Assembly: GCA_020161435.1 (NCBI GenBank)
Contig: JAIUNV010000004.1
Location: 186,001-250,000 of the forward strand
Length of the DNA: 64,000 nucleotides
From: Bacteroidota bacterium
Lineage (GTDB): Bacteria > Bacteroidota > Bacteroidia > Chitinophagales > Chitinophagaceae
Direction: 5' to 3'
The stretch's first letter is position 1; the number at the start of each line of letters is the position of its first letter. Under the pieces are notes generated by a model. It ran no database searches. It was not told the origin of the DNA and saw nothing but the letters and a program-made list of their open reading frames with translations. The translations under genes and the position numbers were made by a program. Of the stretch, positions 18,642 through 28,128 are shown one piece after another.

Positions 18642-19799
18642 TTAAGATACAGCTTCTCTGGCTTTGGCCAGTTCGTGCAGGTCTTCTTCCAGCACTTCTT
18701 TTTTGCGGTCTGCTACCAGCAAAAATTCTTCGTACAAAGCATCTACATCGTCGCGGTCGAACTGGTACCCCAGCTTGTGAAAACGATGCGCCAATGCACT
18801 GCGGCCGCTGCGGGCAGTGAGAATAATTTTGGATCCTTCGGCACCTACTTCTTCGGGAGCAATGATTTCGTAAGTCTGTGCATTTTTCAAGAAGCCATCC
18901 TGGTGAATGCCGGAAGAATGCGAGAAGGCATTGCTACCCACAATGGCTTTGTTGGGTTGTACAGGCATCCGCATGGTATCGCTCACCTTTTGGCTGATGC
19001 TGTTGAGCAGTTTCGGATTCACGTTGGTGTACAATCCGAGGTCGGCATGCTGGCGCAGCACCATCACTACTTCTTCCAGCGACGTATTGCCGGCTCTTTC
19101 GCCCAAGCCATTAATGGTACATTCAATTTGGCGGGCACCGGCAATGGCACCGGCAATAGAGTTGGCAGTAGCCAGTCCCAAATCGTTGTGGCAATGGCAG
19201 CTCAACACTGCTTTGTCCACGTTCGATACGTGGTCGATGAGGTATTGAATTTTTTCGCCGTATTGATGCGGCAAACAATAGCCGGTTGTATCAGGAATAT
19301 TCACGGTGGTGGCACCTGCTGCAATCACTGCTTCTACCACCTGTGCCAGGTAGGCATTGTCGCTGCGGCCGGCGTCTTCGCAATAAAATTCTACATCATC
19401 GGTAAAGCGGCGGGCAAATTTGGTAGCGGCCACGGCTCTTTCCAAAATGGCTTCACGGGTGCTGTTGAACTTGTGCTTGATGTGCATATCGGAAGTGCCG
19501 ATACCTGTATGAATGCGTGGCCGATGTGCACCTTTCAGCGCTGCAGCAGCCGATTCTATGTCTTTTTCTACCGAGCGGCTGAGGGCACACACGGTGGCGT
19601 TTTTAATGATGGCAGCAATTTGCTTCACCGATTCAAAATCGCCGGGAGAGGAAATGGGAAAACCTGCTTCAATAATGTCTACACCTAATGCTTCCAGTAA
19701 TAATGCCAGTTCTACTTTCTCTGCTGTATTGAGTTTACATCCGGGCACTTGCTCGCCGTCGCGAAGCGTCGTGTCGAAAATAAAAACCTTATCTGCCAT
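18642..19799 (-). CDS. leuA: 2-isopropylmalate synthase, short form
   Basis: 385 residues from ATG 19799 ([21 protein letters not shown]); a GTG three codons upstream is possible. It joins acetyl-CoA and 2-oxoisovalerate, the first leucine step. Family motifs: [24 protein letters not shown] and [13 protein letters not shown]. At 385 residues it stops after the catalytic and linker part. There is no room for the C-terminal leucine-binding allosteric domain (about 130 residues) of the 520-residue enzymes. A homocitrate- or citramalate-synthase relative cannot be excluded, but the neighbours favour LeuA. Confidence 0.88.
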   Translation of the reverse strand: MADKVFIFDTTLRDGEQVPGCKLNTAEKVELALLLEALGVDIIEAGFPISSPGDFESVKQIAAIIKNATVCALSRSVEKDIESAAAALKGAHRPRIHTGIGTSDMHIKHKFNSTREAILERAVAATKFARRFTDDVEFYCEDAGRSDNAYLAQVVEAVIAAGATTVNIPDTTGYCLPHQYGEKIQYLIDHVSNVDKAVLSCHCHNDLGLATANSIAGAIAGARQIECTINGLGERAGNTSLEEVVMVLRQHADLGLYTNVNPKLLNSISQKVSDTMRMPVQPNKAIVGSNAFSHSSGIHQDGFLKNAQTYEIIAPEEVGAEGSKIILTARSGRSALAHRFHKLGYQFDRDDVDALYEEFLLVADRKKEVLEEDLHELAKAREAVS

Positions 19800-19820
19800 G
19801 CGTTGCACAATTTTCCGGGT

Positions 19821-19884
19821 AAAAAAATTGCAGGCTGTTTAAGTTTGTTGTTGCTTGCCTGATATTTAAACAGAAACAGCCTGC
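19821..19884 (-). terminator. Attenuator-like terminator in front of leuA
   Basis: GCAGGCTGTTT (19884-19874) pairs perfectly with AAACAGCCTGC (19840-19830): 11 bp, a 33-base loop, then AA and seven T. The leuA ATG is 21 bases after the T run. No ATG-started leucine-rich ORF precedes it; one open frame (stop 19889-19891) ending just before the stem has several Leu codons but lacks a standard start. Confidence 0.8.
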
Positions 19885-19940
19885 GCTGCTAAATTATCAG
19901 GTCATAAGCCGACCATTCAAACCAAAATAAGGTCCTGATT

Positions 19941-19981
19941 ACACTGGCCAATGCCCCGGCACCGGATGCAAACCTTAGTGT
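19941..19981. other. 41-base imperfect palindrome in the leuA leader
   Basis: ACACT (19941-19945) pairs with AGTGT (19977-19981), with inner TGC/GCA and CCGG/CCGG pairings. It lies between leuA and the divergent gene at 20012. It could be an RNA structure of the leuA leader or a repressor site. The family is not recognised. Confidence 0.45.
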
Positions 19982-20011
19982 AGCAAGGGTTTTGATTATA
20001 ATTAGTTTACA

Positions 20012-21562
20012 ATGCCTAACCTTCAGCGAGACGATTTATTTCAGTTGGTCAAGAGCCTGGGAAAAGGGGAGAAGCGCAATTTTAAGCTCTACATGCAGCG
20101 CAATTCGGCCTCGGCAGAGCTGAAAGTGGTGCAACTCTTCGATGCCCTCGACAAAATGGAGGAGTACGACGAAGTGAGCATGCTGAAGAAAAACAAGGCC
20201 ATTGCCAAAAGCCAGCTCTCCAACCTCAAAGCCAGTTTGTACCGCCACATACTCACCAGCTTGCGCCTCATTAAGGATGCCGAAAACATCGACATGCAGC
20301 TGCATGAAATGCTCGACCATGCCCGCATTTTGTACAACAAAGGCTTGTACCTGCAAAGCCTGCATGTGCTCGACCGCCTGAAGAGCACTGCCCGTGAATA
20401 CTATCAGTTTACCTATCTGGAGCAGGCCATTTTTTTTGAGAAGAAAATTGAAGCCATGTACATCACCCGCAGTATGGACATGCGGGCCGATCTGCTGGCC
20501 GATGAAAGCGATATGGTGCAGCAACGCTTACAATCGGTGAACCGATTGAGTAACCTGAGCCTGCAACTCTACAGCTGGTACATCAAGCACGGGCATGCCC
20601 GCAACAAGTCGGATCAGGAAGCAGTGATGTATTATTTCAAAAGCCATGCACCGGCCGAGCCGGAAAGCCTGCAGGGGTTTTATGAAAAATTGTATTACTA
20701 CCAGAGCCAGTCCTGGTTGTCGTTTATTTTACAAGACTACCTGAAGTATTATAAGTACAGCCAACGCTGGGTGGACTTGTACCACGCCGAGCCTGCCATG
20801 ATTAAGGTGGAAACCATCCAGTATATCAAGGGCATGCACAACCTGCTGAGTGCCCACTACGATTTAAAAAATGTAGACCGCTTTTATCAGGCGATTGAGC
20901 AGTTTCAACAGTTTTACAATAGCGACTGGGTACAGTCGAATGAGAATTACAAGATTCAATCATTTGTGTACCTCTACATTTCCCGCATTCACCGGCATTA
21001 CCTCGAAGGCACTTTTACAGAAGGGTTGGAAGTGGTACCCGAAATCATGCTGCAGCTGGATGAGTATAGCTTGTACATCGACCGCCACCGCATATTGGTG
21101 TTTTACTACAAAATAGCCTGCCTGTATTTTGGCAGTGGCCGGTACGATGAAACGGTAGACTTCCTCAACAAAATCATTCACCTCAAAGTAGACCTGCGTA
21201 TCGATCTGCAGTGTTATGCAAGATTGCTGCACCTGATTGCACATTTCGAGTTGGGCAATCATGAGTTGTTGCCATACCTCATCAAATCGGTGTATCGCTT
21301 TATGGCCAAAATGGACAATCTGAGCCATGTGGAAGAAGCCATGCTCAAGTTTTTGCGGGAATCGATGCAATTGAATGTGGCACAAATCAAACCCAAGCTG
21401 AGCAAATTGCTCGGCCAGTTGAAGCGTTACGAAAATCGAGCCTCCGAAGCCAGGGCATTTGCTTACCTCGATGTCATCAGCTGGCTCGAAAGCAAAATAG
21501 AAGGGGTACCGGTGGAAACGGTGATTCGGAGAAAATTCATCAGCATGCAGGAAAACAAGTAA
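20012..21562 (+). CDS. Conserved helical (TPR-like) protein, function unknown
   Basis: 516 residues, no signal peptide or membrane segment. It opens MPNLQRDDLFQLVKSLGKGEKRNFKLYM and is predicted almost wholly alpha-helical, with repeated aromatic/leucine helices that resemble degenerate TPR units (for example YDETVDFLNKIIHLK). Proteins of this look are widespread single-copy genes in Bacteroidota, but I know no function. It is divergent from leuA across a 212-base region that must hold both promoters. Confidence 0.8.
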   Translation: MPNLQRDDLFQLVKSLGKGEKRNFKLYMQRNSASAELKVVQLFDALDKMEEYDEVSMLKKNKAIAKSQLSNLKASLYRHILTSLRLIKDAENIDMQLHEMLDHARILYNKGLYLQSLHVLDRLKSTAREYYQFTYLEQAIFFEKKIEAMYITRSMDMRADLLADESDMVQQRLQSVNRLSNLSLQLYSWYIKHGHARNKSDQEAVMYYFKSHAPAEPESLQGFYEKLYYYQSQSWLSFILQDYLKYYKYSQRWVDLYHAEPAMIKVETIQYIKGMHNLLSAHYDLKNVDRFYQAIEQFQQFYNSDWVQSNENYKIQSFVYLYISRIHRHYLEGTFTEGLEVVPEIMLQLDEYSLYIDRHRILVFYYKIACLYFGSGRYDETVDFLNKIIHLKVDLRIDLQCYARLLHLIAHFELGNHELLPYLIKSVYRFMAKMDNLSHVEEAMLKFLRESMQLNVAQIKPKLSKLLGQLKRYENRASEARAFAYLDVISWLESKIEGVPVETVIRRKFISMQENK

Positions 21563-21761
21563 TGTAAATTTCTTGAAGGAGTGAAGTTAAGCTACCGTGT
21601 GTTTTGTCACCGGGGCAGGTGAGGAGACTCATCGAAAGCCGTGATGCACATCATTGAGCAGCATTTTGCGTTTGGTAATTTTACATAGTTGAAAATGAAA
21701 ATGGCCGACCATGGTCTGTTGCTATGTCCAGCACTGTATTCTCCAACCAAATCCTCTTTTT

Positions 21762-22358
21762 ATGCTCGATTTTCTCATTCAGGTAAGAGACTTCATAGCT
21801 CAACCCTGGCCCTGGTATGTAGCAGGCCCAATGCTGGCGCTGCTCATGTTCATCCTGCTCTATTTCGGTCACGAATTTGGCATCTCCGACAACTTCCGCC
21901 TCATGTGTGCGGCCGATGGTGCCGACAAGATGAACGACTTTTTCAAAATCAACTGGCAAACAGGTGAGTGGAACCTGCTGGTGGCATTGGGTGCCGTATT
22001 TGGCGGCTACATGGTGTCGCATTATTTCCTTGGCGATCAGGGCAACATTGCCCATATCAGCGATGCTACGGTGGCCAGCCTGCAAGAAATAGGAGTGAAA
22101 GTTGAACAGGGCAAAGTGCCCATGGTGCCTGATTTTATTGGTTGGGATGCGTTGCTCACCTGGCAGGGCTGGCTCATGCTGGCGGGTGGCGGTTTGTTTG
22201 TGGGCTTTGGTGCCCGCTATGCAGGTGGTTGTACATCGGGCCACGCTATTAGTGGTTTGAGTGCATTGCAACTACCATCGCTGATTGCGGTGGTGGGCTT
22301 TTTTGCCGGCGGCTTGTTGGTTACCTATTTCGTGTTACCCCTTTTGTTCCCCCTCTAA
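21762..22358 (+). CDS. YeeE/YedE family sulfur transporter, first half
   Basis: 198 residues from ATG 21762 (MLDFLIQVRDF); the frame extends 17 codons upstream without family character. About four hydrophobic helices are visible. The motif GARYAGGCTSGHAISGL is the conserved cysteine loop of YeeE/YedE (TsuA) proteins, which take up thiosulfate or related sulfur compounds. The next gene, 12 bases downstream, supplies the second half that is fused in enterobacterial YeeE. Substrate is inferred from the family. Confidence 0.88.
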   Translation: MLDFLIQVRDFIAQPWPWYVAGPMLALLMFILLYFGHEFGISDNFRLMCAADGADKMNDFFKINWQTGEWNLLVALGAVFGGYMVSHYFLGDQGNIAHISDATVASLQEIGVKVEQGKVPMVPDFIGWDALLTWQGWLMLAGGGLFVGFGARYAGGCTSGHAISGLSALQLPSLIAVVGFFAGGLLVTYFVLPLLFPL

Positions 22359-22370
22359 AACCGAACCGTT

Positions 22371-22784
22371 ATGAGAATGTCTCGCTACATATTCGTAGGC
22401 ATGCTGTTGGGTTTCATTTTGTACAAAAGCGAAGCCGTATCCTGGTTCCGCATTTATGAAATGTTCCGTTTTCAGAGCTTCCACATGTTTGGCATCATTG
22501 GCTCCGCTATTGTGTCCGGCATCATCATTGTACAAATCGTGAAGCGCCGCCATGTCAAAAACGTGGAAGGCAACGAAATCACCTTCAACGATAAAAACAA
22601 AACCATTTACCGCTACCTCATTGGTGGATTCATATTTGGTGTGGGTTGGGCCTTAGCAGGTGCCTGCCCGGCGCCCATGTTCATATTGCTGGGTAGTGGC
22701 AAAACCGTGTTTATTGTGTATTTGATAGCCGCTATGACGGGTACTTACCTCTATGGGGTACTGCGGCCCAAGCTGCCCCATTAA
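22371..22784 (+). CDS. YeeE/YedE family sulfur transporter, second half (DUF6691-like)
   Basis: 137 residues, four hydrophobic segments. GVGWALAGACPAPMFILLGSG is the second cysteine loop of the YeeE/YedE fold. It follows the first half by 12 bases, and together they should form one pseudo-symmetric channel. MRMSRYIF and MSRYIF are equally possible starts. Confidence 0.85.
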   Translation: MRMSRYIFVGMLLGFILYKSEAVSWFRIYEMFRFQSFHMFGIIGSAIVSGIIIVQIVKRRHVKNVEGNEITFNDKNKTIYRYLIGGFIFGVGWALAGACPAPMFILLGSGKTVFIVYLIAAMTGTYLYGVLRPKLPH

Positions 22785-22806
22785 CAACGACTGCCTGCTT
22801 TTGTTC

Positions 22807-22836
22807 ACAGCCCGCTGCACAGTGGGCTGTTTTTTT
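22807..22836 (+). terminator. Terminator after the YeeE pair
   Basis: ACAGCCC (22807-22813) pairs with GGGCTGT (22824-22830), followed by a run of seven T. It separates the transporter genes from rpoC. Confidence 0.85.
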
Positions 22837-23193
22837 GGGGAGTATAAACGCCACAAAGATTTGCCGCCTTTGTTGGTCGCCTGACCAACAAAGCAACCCT
22901 TTCGAATGGTGCCAAATTGGAAATCATCGCACCCATTTCCTGCAAATCCCGCCATTTATTCACCCTTTTTTACCCAACCAGGAGCTTTCTGCATATAATA
23001 ATACAGCGGCTGCTTGTTTTTTGGGCTGCTTCGCTTACTTTTGCCAGCTCAATTGTGCAGGAGTATCTAAGTTGCAGAACGAATCCGTTGATTTATAAGC
23101 ACTTGCGTCGTCTTCCGACTGCCTTAACAATAGGCCGATTCGGGGGCGATATTCTATTGTCAGTACAGTTGTAAAAAAAACGTCAGTTGTAAT
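22837..23193. other. Intergenic region upstream of rpoC
   Basis: 357 bases without a convincing gene. No remnant of rpoB can be read in any frame. It contains the promoter at 23014-23043 and a leader of about 140 bases before the rpoC start. Confidence 0.6.
23014..23043 (+). promoter_or_regulatory. Bacteroidota-type promoter for rpoC
   Basis: TTG at 23014-23016, 19 bases, then TACTTTTG at 23036-23043. Both boxes and the spacing match the TTG/TAnnTTTG consensus of the Bacteroidota primary sigma factor. Transcription should start near 23050. Confidence 0.7.
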
Positions 23194-26100
23194 ATGGCCA
23201 TCAAAAAAGACAATCGACCCAAGTCAAACTTCACCAGCATTACCATTAGCCTGGCCAGTCCCGACTCCATACTGGAGCGCAGCCACGGCGAAGTGCTGAA
23301 GCCCGAAACCATTAACTACCGCACCTACAAGCCCGAAAGAGATGGCCTGTTCTGCGAACGCATTTTCGGCCCTGTAAAGGACTACGAATGTGCTTGCGGT
23401 AAGTACAAGCGTATTCGCTACAAAGGCATTGTGTGCGACCGTTGTGGTGTAGAAGTAACCGAAAAGAAAGTACGTCGTGAACGCATGGGCCACATCAAGC
23501 TGGTGGTGCCTGTAGTACACATCTGGTACTTCAAAAGCCTGCCCAACAAAATTGGTTACCTGCTGGGTATGAGCTCTAAAAAGCTCGAAACCATCGTGTA
23601 TTACGAACGTTTCGTGGTGATTCAGCCCGGCATCCGTGCCGATAAAGGCCAGAACTATGGCGACCTGCTGACAGAAGAGGAATACCTCGATATCCTGGAT
23701 GCATTGCCAAAAGACAACCAATACTTGTCTGACGACGATCCCAATAAATTCATCGCCAAAATGGGTGCCGATGCGGTTAGCGATTTGCTGAGCCGTCTCG
23801 ACCTCGACCAGCTGAGCTTCGACCTGCGCAACTCTGCCGCCAACGAAACCAGCCAACAGCGCCGTGCCGACGCCCTCAAGCGTTTGAGCGTGGTAGAAGC
23901 TTTCCGCGATGCCAGCACCCGTATCACCAACCGTCCTGAGTGGATAATCATGCAGTACATTCCGGTGATTCCGCCAGAACTGCGTCCGTTGGTGCCTTTG
24001 GATGGTGGCCGTTTTGCATCATCCGACCTCAACGACCTCTATCGTCGGGTTATCATCCGTAACAACCGCTTGAAGCGTCTGTTGGAAATCAAAGCCCCTG
24101 AAGTAATCCTGCGCAACGAAAAGCGGATGCTGCAGGAAGCCATCGACAGCCTGTTCGACAACAGCCGTAAGAGCAATGCCGTAAAAGCTGAAGGTGGTCG
24201 TGCCCTCAAATCTTTGAGCGACGTGCTGAAAGGTAAGCAGGGTCGTTTCCGTCAAAACTTGCTCGGTAAGCGTGTTGACTACTCTGGTCGTTCTGTAATC
24301 GTAGTAGGCCCCGAACTGAAACTCCATGAGTGTGGTTTGCCAAAAGACATGGCAGCCGAGCTCTTCAAGCCATTTATTATCCGCAAGCTCATTGAGCGTG
24401 GTATTGTAAAAACGGTGAAGAGTGCCCGTAAACTGGTAGACCGCAAGGAAGCAGTGGTTTGGGACATTCTCGAAAATATTTTGAAAGGCCACCCTGTGAT
24501 GCTGAACCGTGCCCCAACACTGCACCGTTTGTCTATCCAGGCTTTCCAGCCCAAGCTGATTGAAGGTAAAGCCATTCAACTGCACCCGCTGGTAACCTCA
24601 GCCTTCAACGCCGACTTCGACGGTGACCAGATGGCCGTGCACGTGCCTTTGAGCAATGCCGCCATTTTGGAAGCCCAGTTGCTGATGCTGAGCTCTCACA
24701 ATATTTTGAACCCACAAAACGGTACACCTATTACCCTGCCTTCTCAGGACATGGTACTCGGTTTGTACTACATTTCTAAGGGTAAAAAAACAACCGATAC
24801 CGAAACTGTTCGTGGTCAGGGCATGTCTTTCTACAGCCCCGAAGAAGTAATTATTGCTTACAACGAAAAACGCATTGACCTGCATGCCAATATCAAGGTG
24901 AAGGTGAATGTGCGTAGCAAAGACGGTACCCTCTCTAAAAAGCTGATTGAAACAACCGTAGGACGGGTTATTTTCAACCAGTTTGTACCAGAAGAAGTTG
25001 GTTTTGTAAACGCCGTATTAACCAAGAAAAGCCTTCGGGAAATCATTGGTGATATCGTTGAAATTACCAACGTGCCAAAAACAGCTAAGTTTCTTGACGA
25101 CATCAAGCAGCTTGGTTTTCGTATGGCCTTCAAAGGTGGTTTGTCTTTCAGCATCAACGACCTCATCATACCAGATGTAAAGCATGAAATGCTCGAAAAC
25201 GCCAAGGCAGAGGTAGAGGAAGTGTGGGAGAACTACAACATGGGTCTCATCACCAACAACGAACGTTACAACCAAATTATCGATATCTGGAGCCGTGTGG
25301 ATACACGCATCACCGAAACGCTTATTCGTGAGCTGGCAACCGATAAGCAGGGCTTCAACTCTGTATTCATGATGCTGGATTCAGGTGCACGTGGTAGCAA
25401 GCAGCAGATCAAGCAGCTGGCTGGTATTCGTGGTCTGATGGCCAAGCCTCGTAAGAGCGGTTCTACTGGTTCAGAAATCATCGAAAACCCCATCTTGTCA
25501 AACTTTAAAGGTGGCCTGAACGTACTCGATTACTTCATTTCTACCCACGGTGCCCGTAAGGGTCTGGCGGATACGGCCCTGAAAACGGCCGATGCCGGTT
25601 ACCTTACCCGTCGTCTGGTAGACGTGGCTCAGGATGTGGTGATAACTGAAGAAGATTGCGGCACCCTGCGTGGCATTGCAACCTCTGCGTTGAAAGACAA
25701 CGAAGACATCATTGAACCACTGGCCGACCGTATTGCTGGTCGTACAAGTTTGCACAATGTGTACAATCCGCTGACCGATGAATTGATCATTGCTGCGGGC
25801 AGTCAGATTACCGCTGAACTGGCCAAGCAAATTGAAGATGCAGGTATTGATACAGTTGAAATCAGAAGTGTACTTACCTGCGAAAGCAAGCGTGGTGTAT
25901 GCGTAAACTGCTATGGCAAAAACCTGGCTACCGGCTACACCGCTCAGCGTGGTGATGCAGTAGGTATCATTGCCGCACAGTCAATTGGTGAACCTGGTAC
26001 ACAGCTTACCCTCCGTACTTTCCACGTAGGTGGTGTGGCTGGTTCTGCTTCAGTAGAAAGTACCCTGAACGCCAAGTTTGACGGTATTATCCAGTTTGAC

Positions 26101-27486
26101 GGTATCCGTACTGTAAAAGGTGAAAACAACCAGGGAGAAGACGCTACATACGTTATTGGCCGTACCGGTGAAATACGTGTAATGGACGAAACGGGTGAAC
26201 GCCTTTTGAATACCCACAACATTCCTTACGGTTCTATCCTGAACGTGAAAAACGGCCAGAAGATTAAGAAGGGTGATGTGATTTGCAGCTGGGATCCGTT
26301 CAACAACGTTATCATTTCAGAAATCAACGGTACTGTTGTTTTCGATAGCATTTTGGAAGGTGTTACTTTCCGTGAAGAAGCCGATGACCAAACCGGTCAC
26401 CGCGAAAAAGTGGTTATCGAATCAAAAGACCGCACCAAAATCCCGGCCATCAAAATTGAAGGCAAGGATGTAAAAATGTATAACCTGCCAGTAGGCTCAC
26501 ACCTGTCGGTAGAAGAAGGTAAGGAAGTACGTAGCGGCCAGGTATTGGCTAAGATTCCTCGTATCCTTAGCAAACTGCGTGATATCACCGGTGGTCTGCC
26601 ACGTGTAACGGAACTGTTTGAAGCCCGTAACCCAAGCAGCCCTGCCATTGTAAGTGAAATTGATGGTGTAGTAACCTTTGGTAGCATTAAGCGTGGTAAC
26701 CGCGAAATCATCGTGGAAGCAAAAGATGGTACCGTGAAGAAGTACCTCGTACCGCTTACCCGCCAGATTTTGGCTCAGGATGGTGACTTTATTAAAGCTG
26801 GTGCACAGCTTTCTGAAGGTGCTGTTTCTCCTGCCGATATCCTGTCTATTAAAGGTCCTTTCGCCGTTCAGGAATACGTGGTAAATGAAATTCAGGAAGT
26901 TTACCGCTTACAGGGTGTAAAAATCAACGATAAACACATCGAAGTAATCGTTCGTCAGATGATGAAGAAGGTAGAAATCATGGACGCTGGTGATACCCGC
27001 TTCCTTGAGGAGGACCTTGAAGACCGCTTCGACTTTATTGAAGAGAACGACCGCATTTACGACAAGAAAGTGGTGGTAGACCCTGGTGACAGCACCAAGT
27101 TCCGTCCGGGCCAAATCATTAGCCTGCGTGACCTCCGCGAAGAAAACAGCATCTTGCGTCGTGCAGACCAAAAGCTGATGGAAGTGCGTGATGCAAAACC
27201 AGCTACCGCCAAGCCGGTATTGTTGGGTATTACCAAGGCTTCACTGGGTGTACAAAGCTGGATCTCAGCTGCCTCATTCCAGGAAACAACCAAGGTACTG
27301 AGCACAGCCGCCATTCACGGCAAGCGTGACGATATGTTAGGTTTGAAAGAAAACGTAATTACTGGTCACCCAATACCTGCTGGTTCTGGTCTTCGTGAGT
27401 TCGACAACCTGATTGTGGGAAGCAAAGATGAGTATGAAGTACTCGCCACTACCCGTCAGGTAATGAGCTTCGACGACGAAGAATAA
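23194..27486 (+). CDS. rpoC: DNA-directed RNA polymerase beta' subunit
   Basis: 1430 residues, normal for Bacteroidota. N-terminal zinc ligands Cys66, 68, 81 and 84 lie in [20 protein letters not shown]. The catalytic magnesium loop [12 protein letters not shown] is near residue 471-482. The second zinc site is [13 protein letters not shown], followed by the trigger-loop region. It begins [20 protein letters not shown]. In nearly all bacteria rpoC directly follows rpoB; here a terminator and the sulfur transporter pair precede it, and it has its own consensus promoter. Confidence 0.98.
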   Translation: MAIKKDNRPKSNFTSITISLASPDSILERSHGEVLKPETINYRTYKPERDGLFCERIFGPVKDYECACGKYKRIRYKGIVCDRCGVEVTEKKVRRERMGHIKLVVPVVHIWYFKSLPNKIGYLLGMSSKKLETIVYYERFVVIQPGIRADKGQNYGDLLTEEEYLDILDALPKDNQYLSDDDPNKFIAKMGADAVSDLLSRLDLDQLSFDLRNSAANETSQQRRADALKRLSVVEAFRDASTRITNRPEWIIMQYIPVIPPELRPLVPLDGGRFASSDLNDLYRRVIIRNNRLKRLLEIKAPEVILRNEKRMLQEAIDSLFDNSRKSNAVKAEGGRALKSLSDVLKGKQGRFRQNLLGKRVDYSGRSVIVVGPELKLHECGLPKDMAAELFKPFIIRKLIERGIVKTVKSARKLVDRKEAVVWDILENILKGHPVMLNRAPTLHRLSIQAFQPKLIEGKAIQLHPLVTSAFNADFDGDQMAVHVPLSNAAILEAQLLMLSSHNILNPQNGTPITLPSQDMVLGLYYISKGKKTTDTETVRGQGMSFYSPEEVIIAYNEKRIDLHANIKVKVNVRSKDGTLSKKLIETTVGRVIFNQFVPEEVGFVNAVLTKKSLREIIGDIVEITNVPKTAKFLDDIKQLGFRMAFKGGLSFSINDLIIPDVKHEMLENAKAEVEEVWENYNMGLITNNERYNQIIDIWSRVDTRITETLIRELATDKQGFNSVFMMLDSGARGSKQQIKQLAGIRGLMAKPRKSGSTGSEIIENPILSNFKGGLNVLDYFISTHGARKGLADTALKTADAGYLTRRLVDVAQDVVITEEDCGTLRGIATSALKDNEDIIEPLADRIAGRTSLHNVYNPLTDELIIAAGSQITAELAKQIEDAGIDTVEIRSVLTCESKRGVCVNCYGKNLATGYTAQRGDAVGIIAAQSIGEPGTQLTLRTFHVGGVAGSASVESTLNAKFDGIIQFDGIRTVKGENNQGEDATYVIGRTGEIRVMDETGERLLNTHNIPYGSILNVKNGQKIKKGDVICSWDPFNNVIISEINGTVVFDSILEGVTFREEADDQTGHREKVVIESKDRTKIPAIKIEGKDVKMYNLPVGSHLSVEEGKEVRSGQVLAKIPRILSKLRDITGGLPRVTELFEARNPSSPAIVSEIDGVVTFGSIKRGNREIIVEAKDGTVKKYLVPLTRQILAQDGDFIKAGAQLSEGAVSPADILSIKGPFAVQEYVVNEIQEVYRLQGVKINDKHIEVIVRQMMKKVEIMDAGDTRFLEEDLEDRFDFIEENDRIYDKKVVVDPGDSTKFRPGQIISLRDLREENSILRRADQKLMEVRDAKPATAKPVLLGITKASLGVQSWISAASFQETTKVLSTAAIHGKRDDMLGLKENVITGHPIPAGSGLREFDNLIVGSKDEYEVLATTRQVMSFDDEE

Positions 27487-27511
27487 GCTAAACATAGTAA
27501 CAGATACAAAC

Positions 27512-27540
27512 AAAAAAGCAGGATTTACTCCTGCTTTTTT
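27512..27540. terminator. Terminator of rpoC (bidirectional)
   Basis: AAAAAAGCAGG (27512-27522) pairs with CCTGCTTTTTT (27530-27540), loop ATTTACT. It serves rpoC on the plus strand and the small minus-strand gene at 27696. Confidence 0.9.
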
Positions 27541-27695
27541 GTTGCGACAAATGGTGTACAACCAGTTGAATACGAATAGAACGTGGACAGTTAATGCTAG
27601 AAGACCTATAGTTCGTTTCTGTCCGGCAAATCTCAACGAAGTCCAGAAAAGGTTGAACATCATTTTGGGCCAAACCTTGCTGGCCGGGGTTGGAT

Positions 27696-27815
27696 TTAAA
27701 TGGAGAGCAGTCCTAATACTATAACTGCTGCCAGTAATCCAATGATGACATAGGGACGCCAATCGTTGGCTTCCATGGTGTCATTCTGGTCGGAGTAGTG
27801 TACATGATTTTCCAT
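27696..27815 (-). CDS. Small single-helix membrane protein (39 aa)
   Basis: ATG 27815 to TAA 27696. The first 21 residues are acidic and polar (ENHVHYSDQNDTMEANDWRP); the rest (YVIIGLLAAVIVLGLLSI) is one clear membrane helix. The charge pattern suggests that the N-terminus lies outside the cytoplasm. It is too short for routine ORF calling and I recognise no family. It lies alone between the rpoC terminator and the DUF4249 gene. Confidence 0.55.
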   Translation of the reverse strand: MENHVHYSDQNDTMEANDWRPYVIIGLLAAVIVLGLLSI

Positions 27816-28128
27816 ACGCGGGGGTTATTATGTTAAACAATCAGGGGTTTTCGCAACAAGAAATGCACACAAAATCGATTCACTTTCCAACGAAAAGTTA
27901 AACATTTTTCATGATATATCCTAAGACTTTTTTGAAGCAATTGACAATCTGTTCGTTATGTTTACAAGTGTTGAAACACTGATGTAGCAAGCCTTTCGGC
28001 CAAGTTGGCGTTTAAGCAAGCAGTTGTATTTTGATGCTTAAACATCGAGATTTTATCGTACCATTTTGTAGTAGTTGGAAAGGGTAAATAGTTTCAACAT
28101 TAAGTCATCACTCTTGTTATATCTATCT
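27816..28128. other. Intergenic region, no gene seen
   Basis: 313 AT-rich bases between two divergently oriented genes. No tRNA, leader peptide or strong hairpin was found. Promoters for both neighbours should lie here. Confidence 0.5.

Noticed and set aside
18618..19688. 356-codon plus-strand ORF
   Set aside because: Antisense shadow of leuA with no family resemblance.
19889..20008. Leucine leader peptide before leuA
   Set aside because: The open frame has Leu codons and stops just before the terminator but has no normal start codon, so it is reported only as an open question.
23224..24585. Minus-strand ORFs opposite rpoC
   Set aside because: Antisense shadows in a highly conserved gene.
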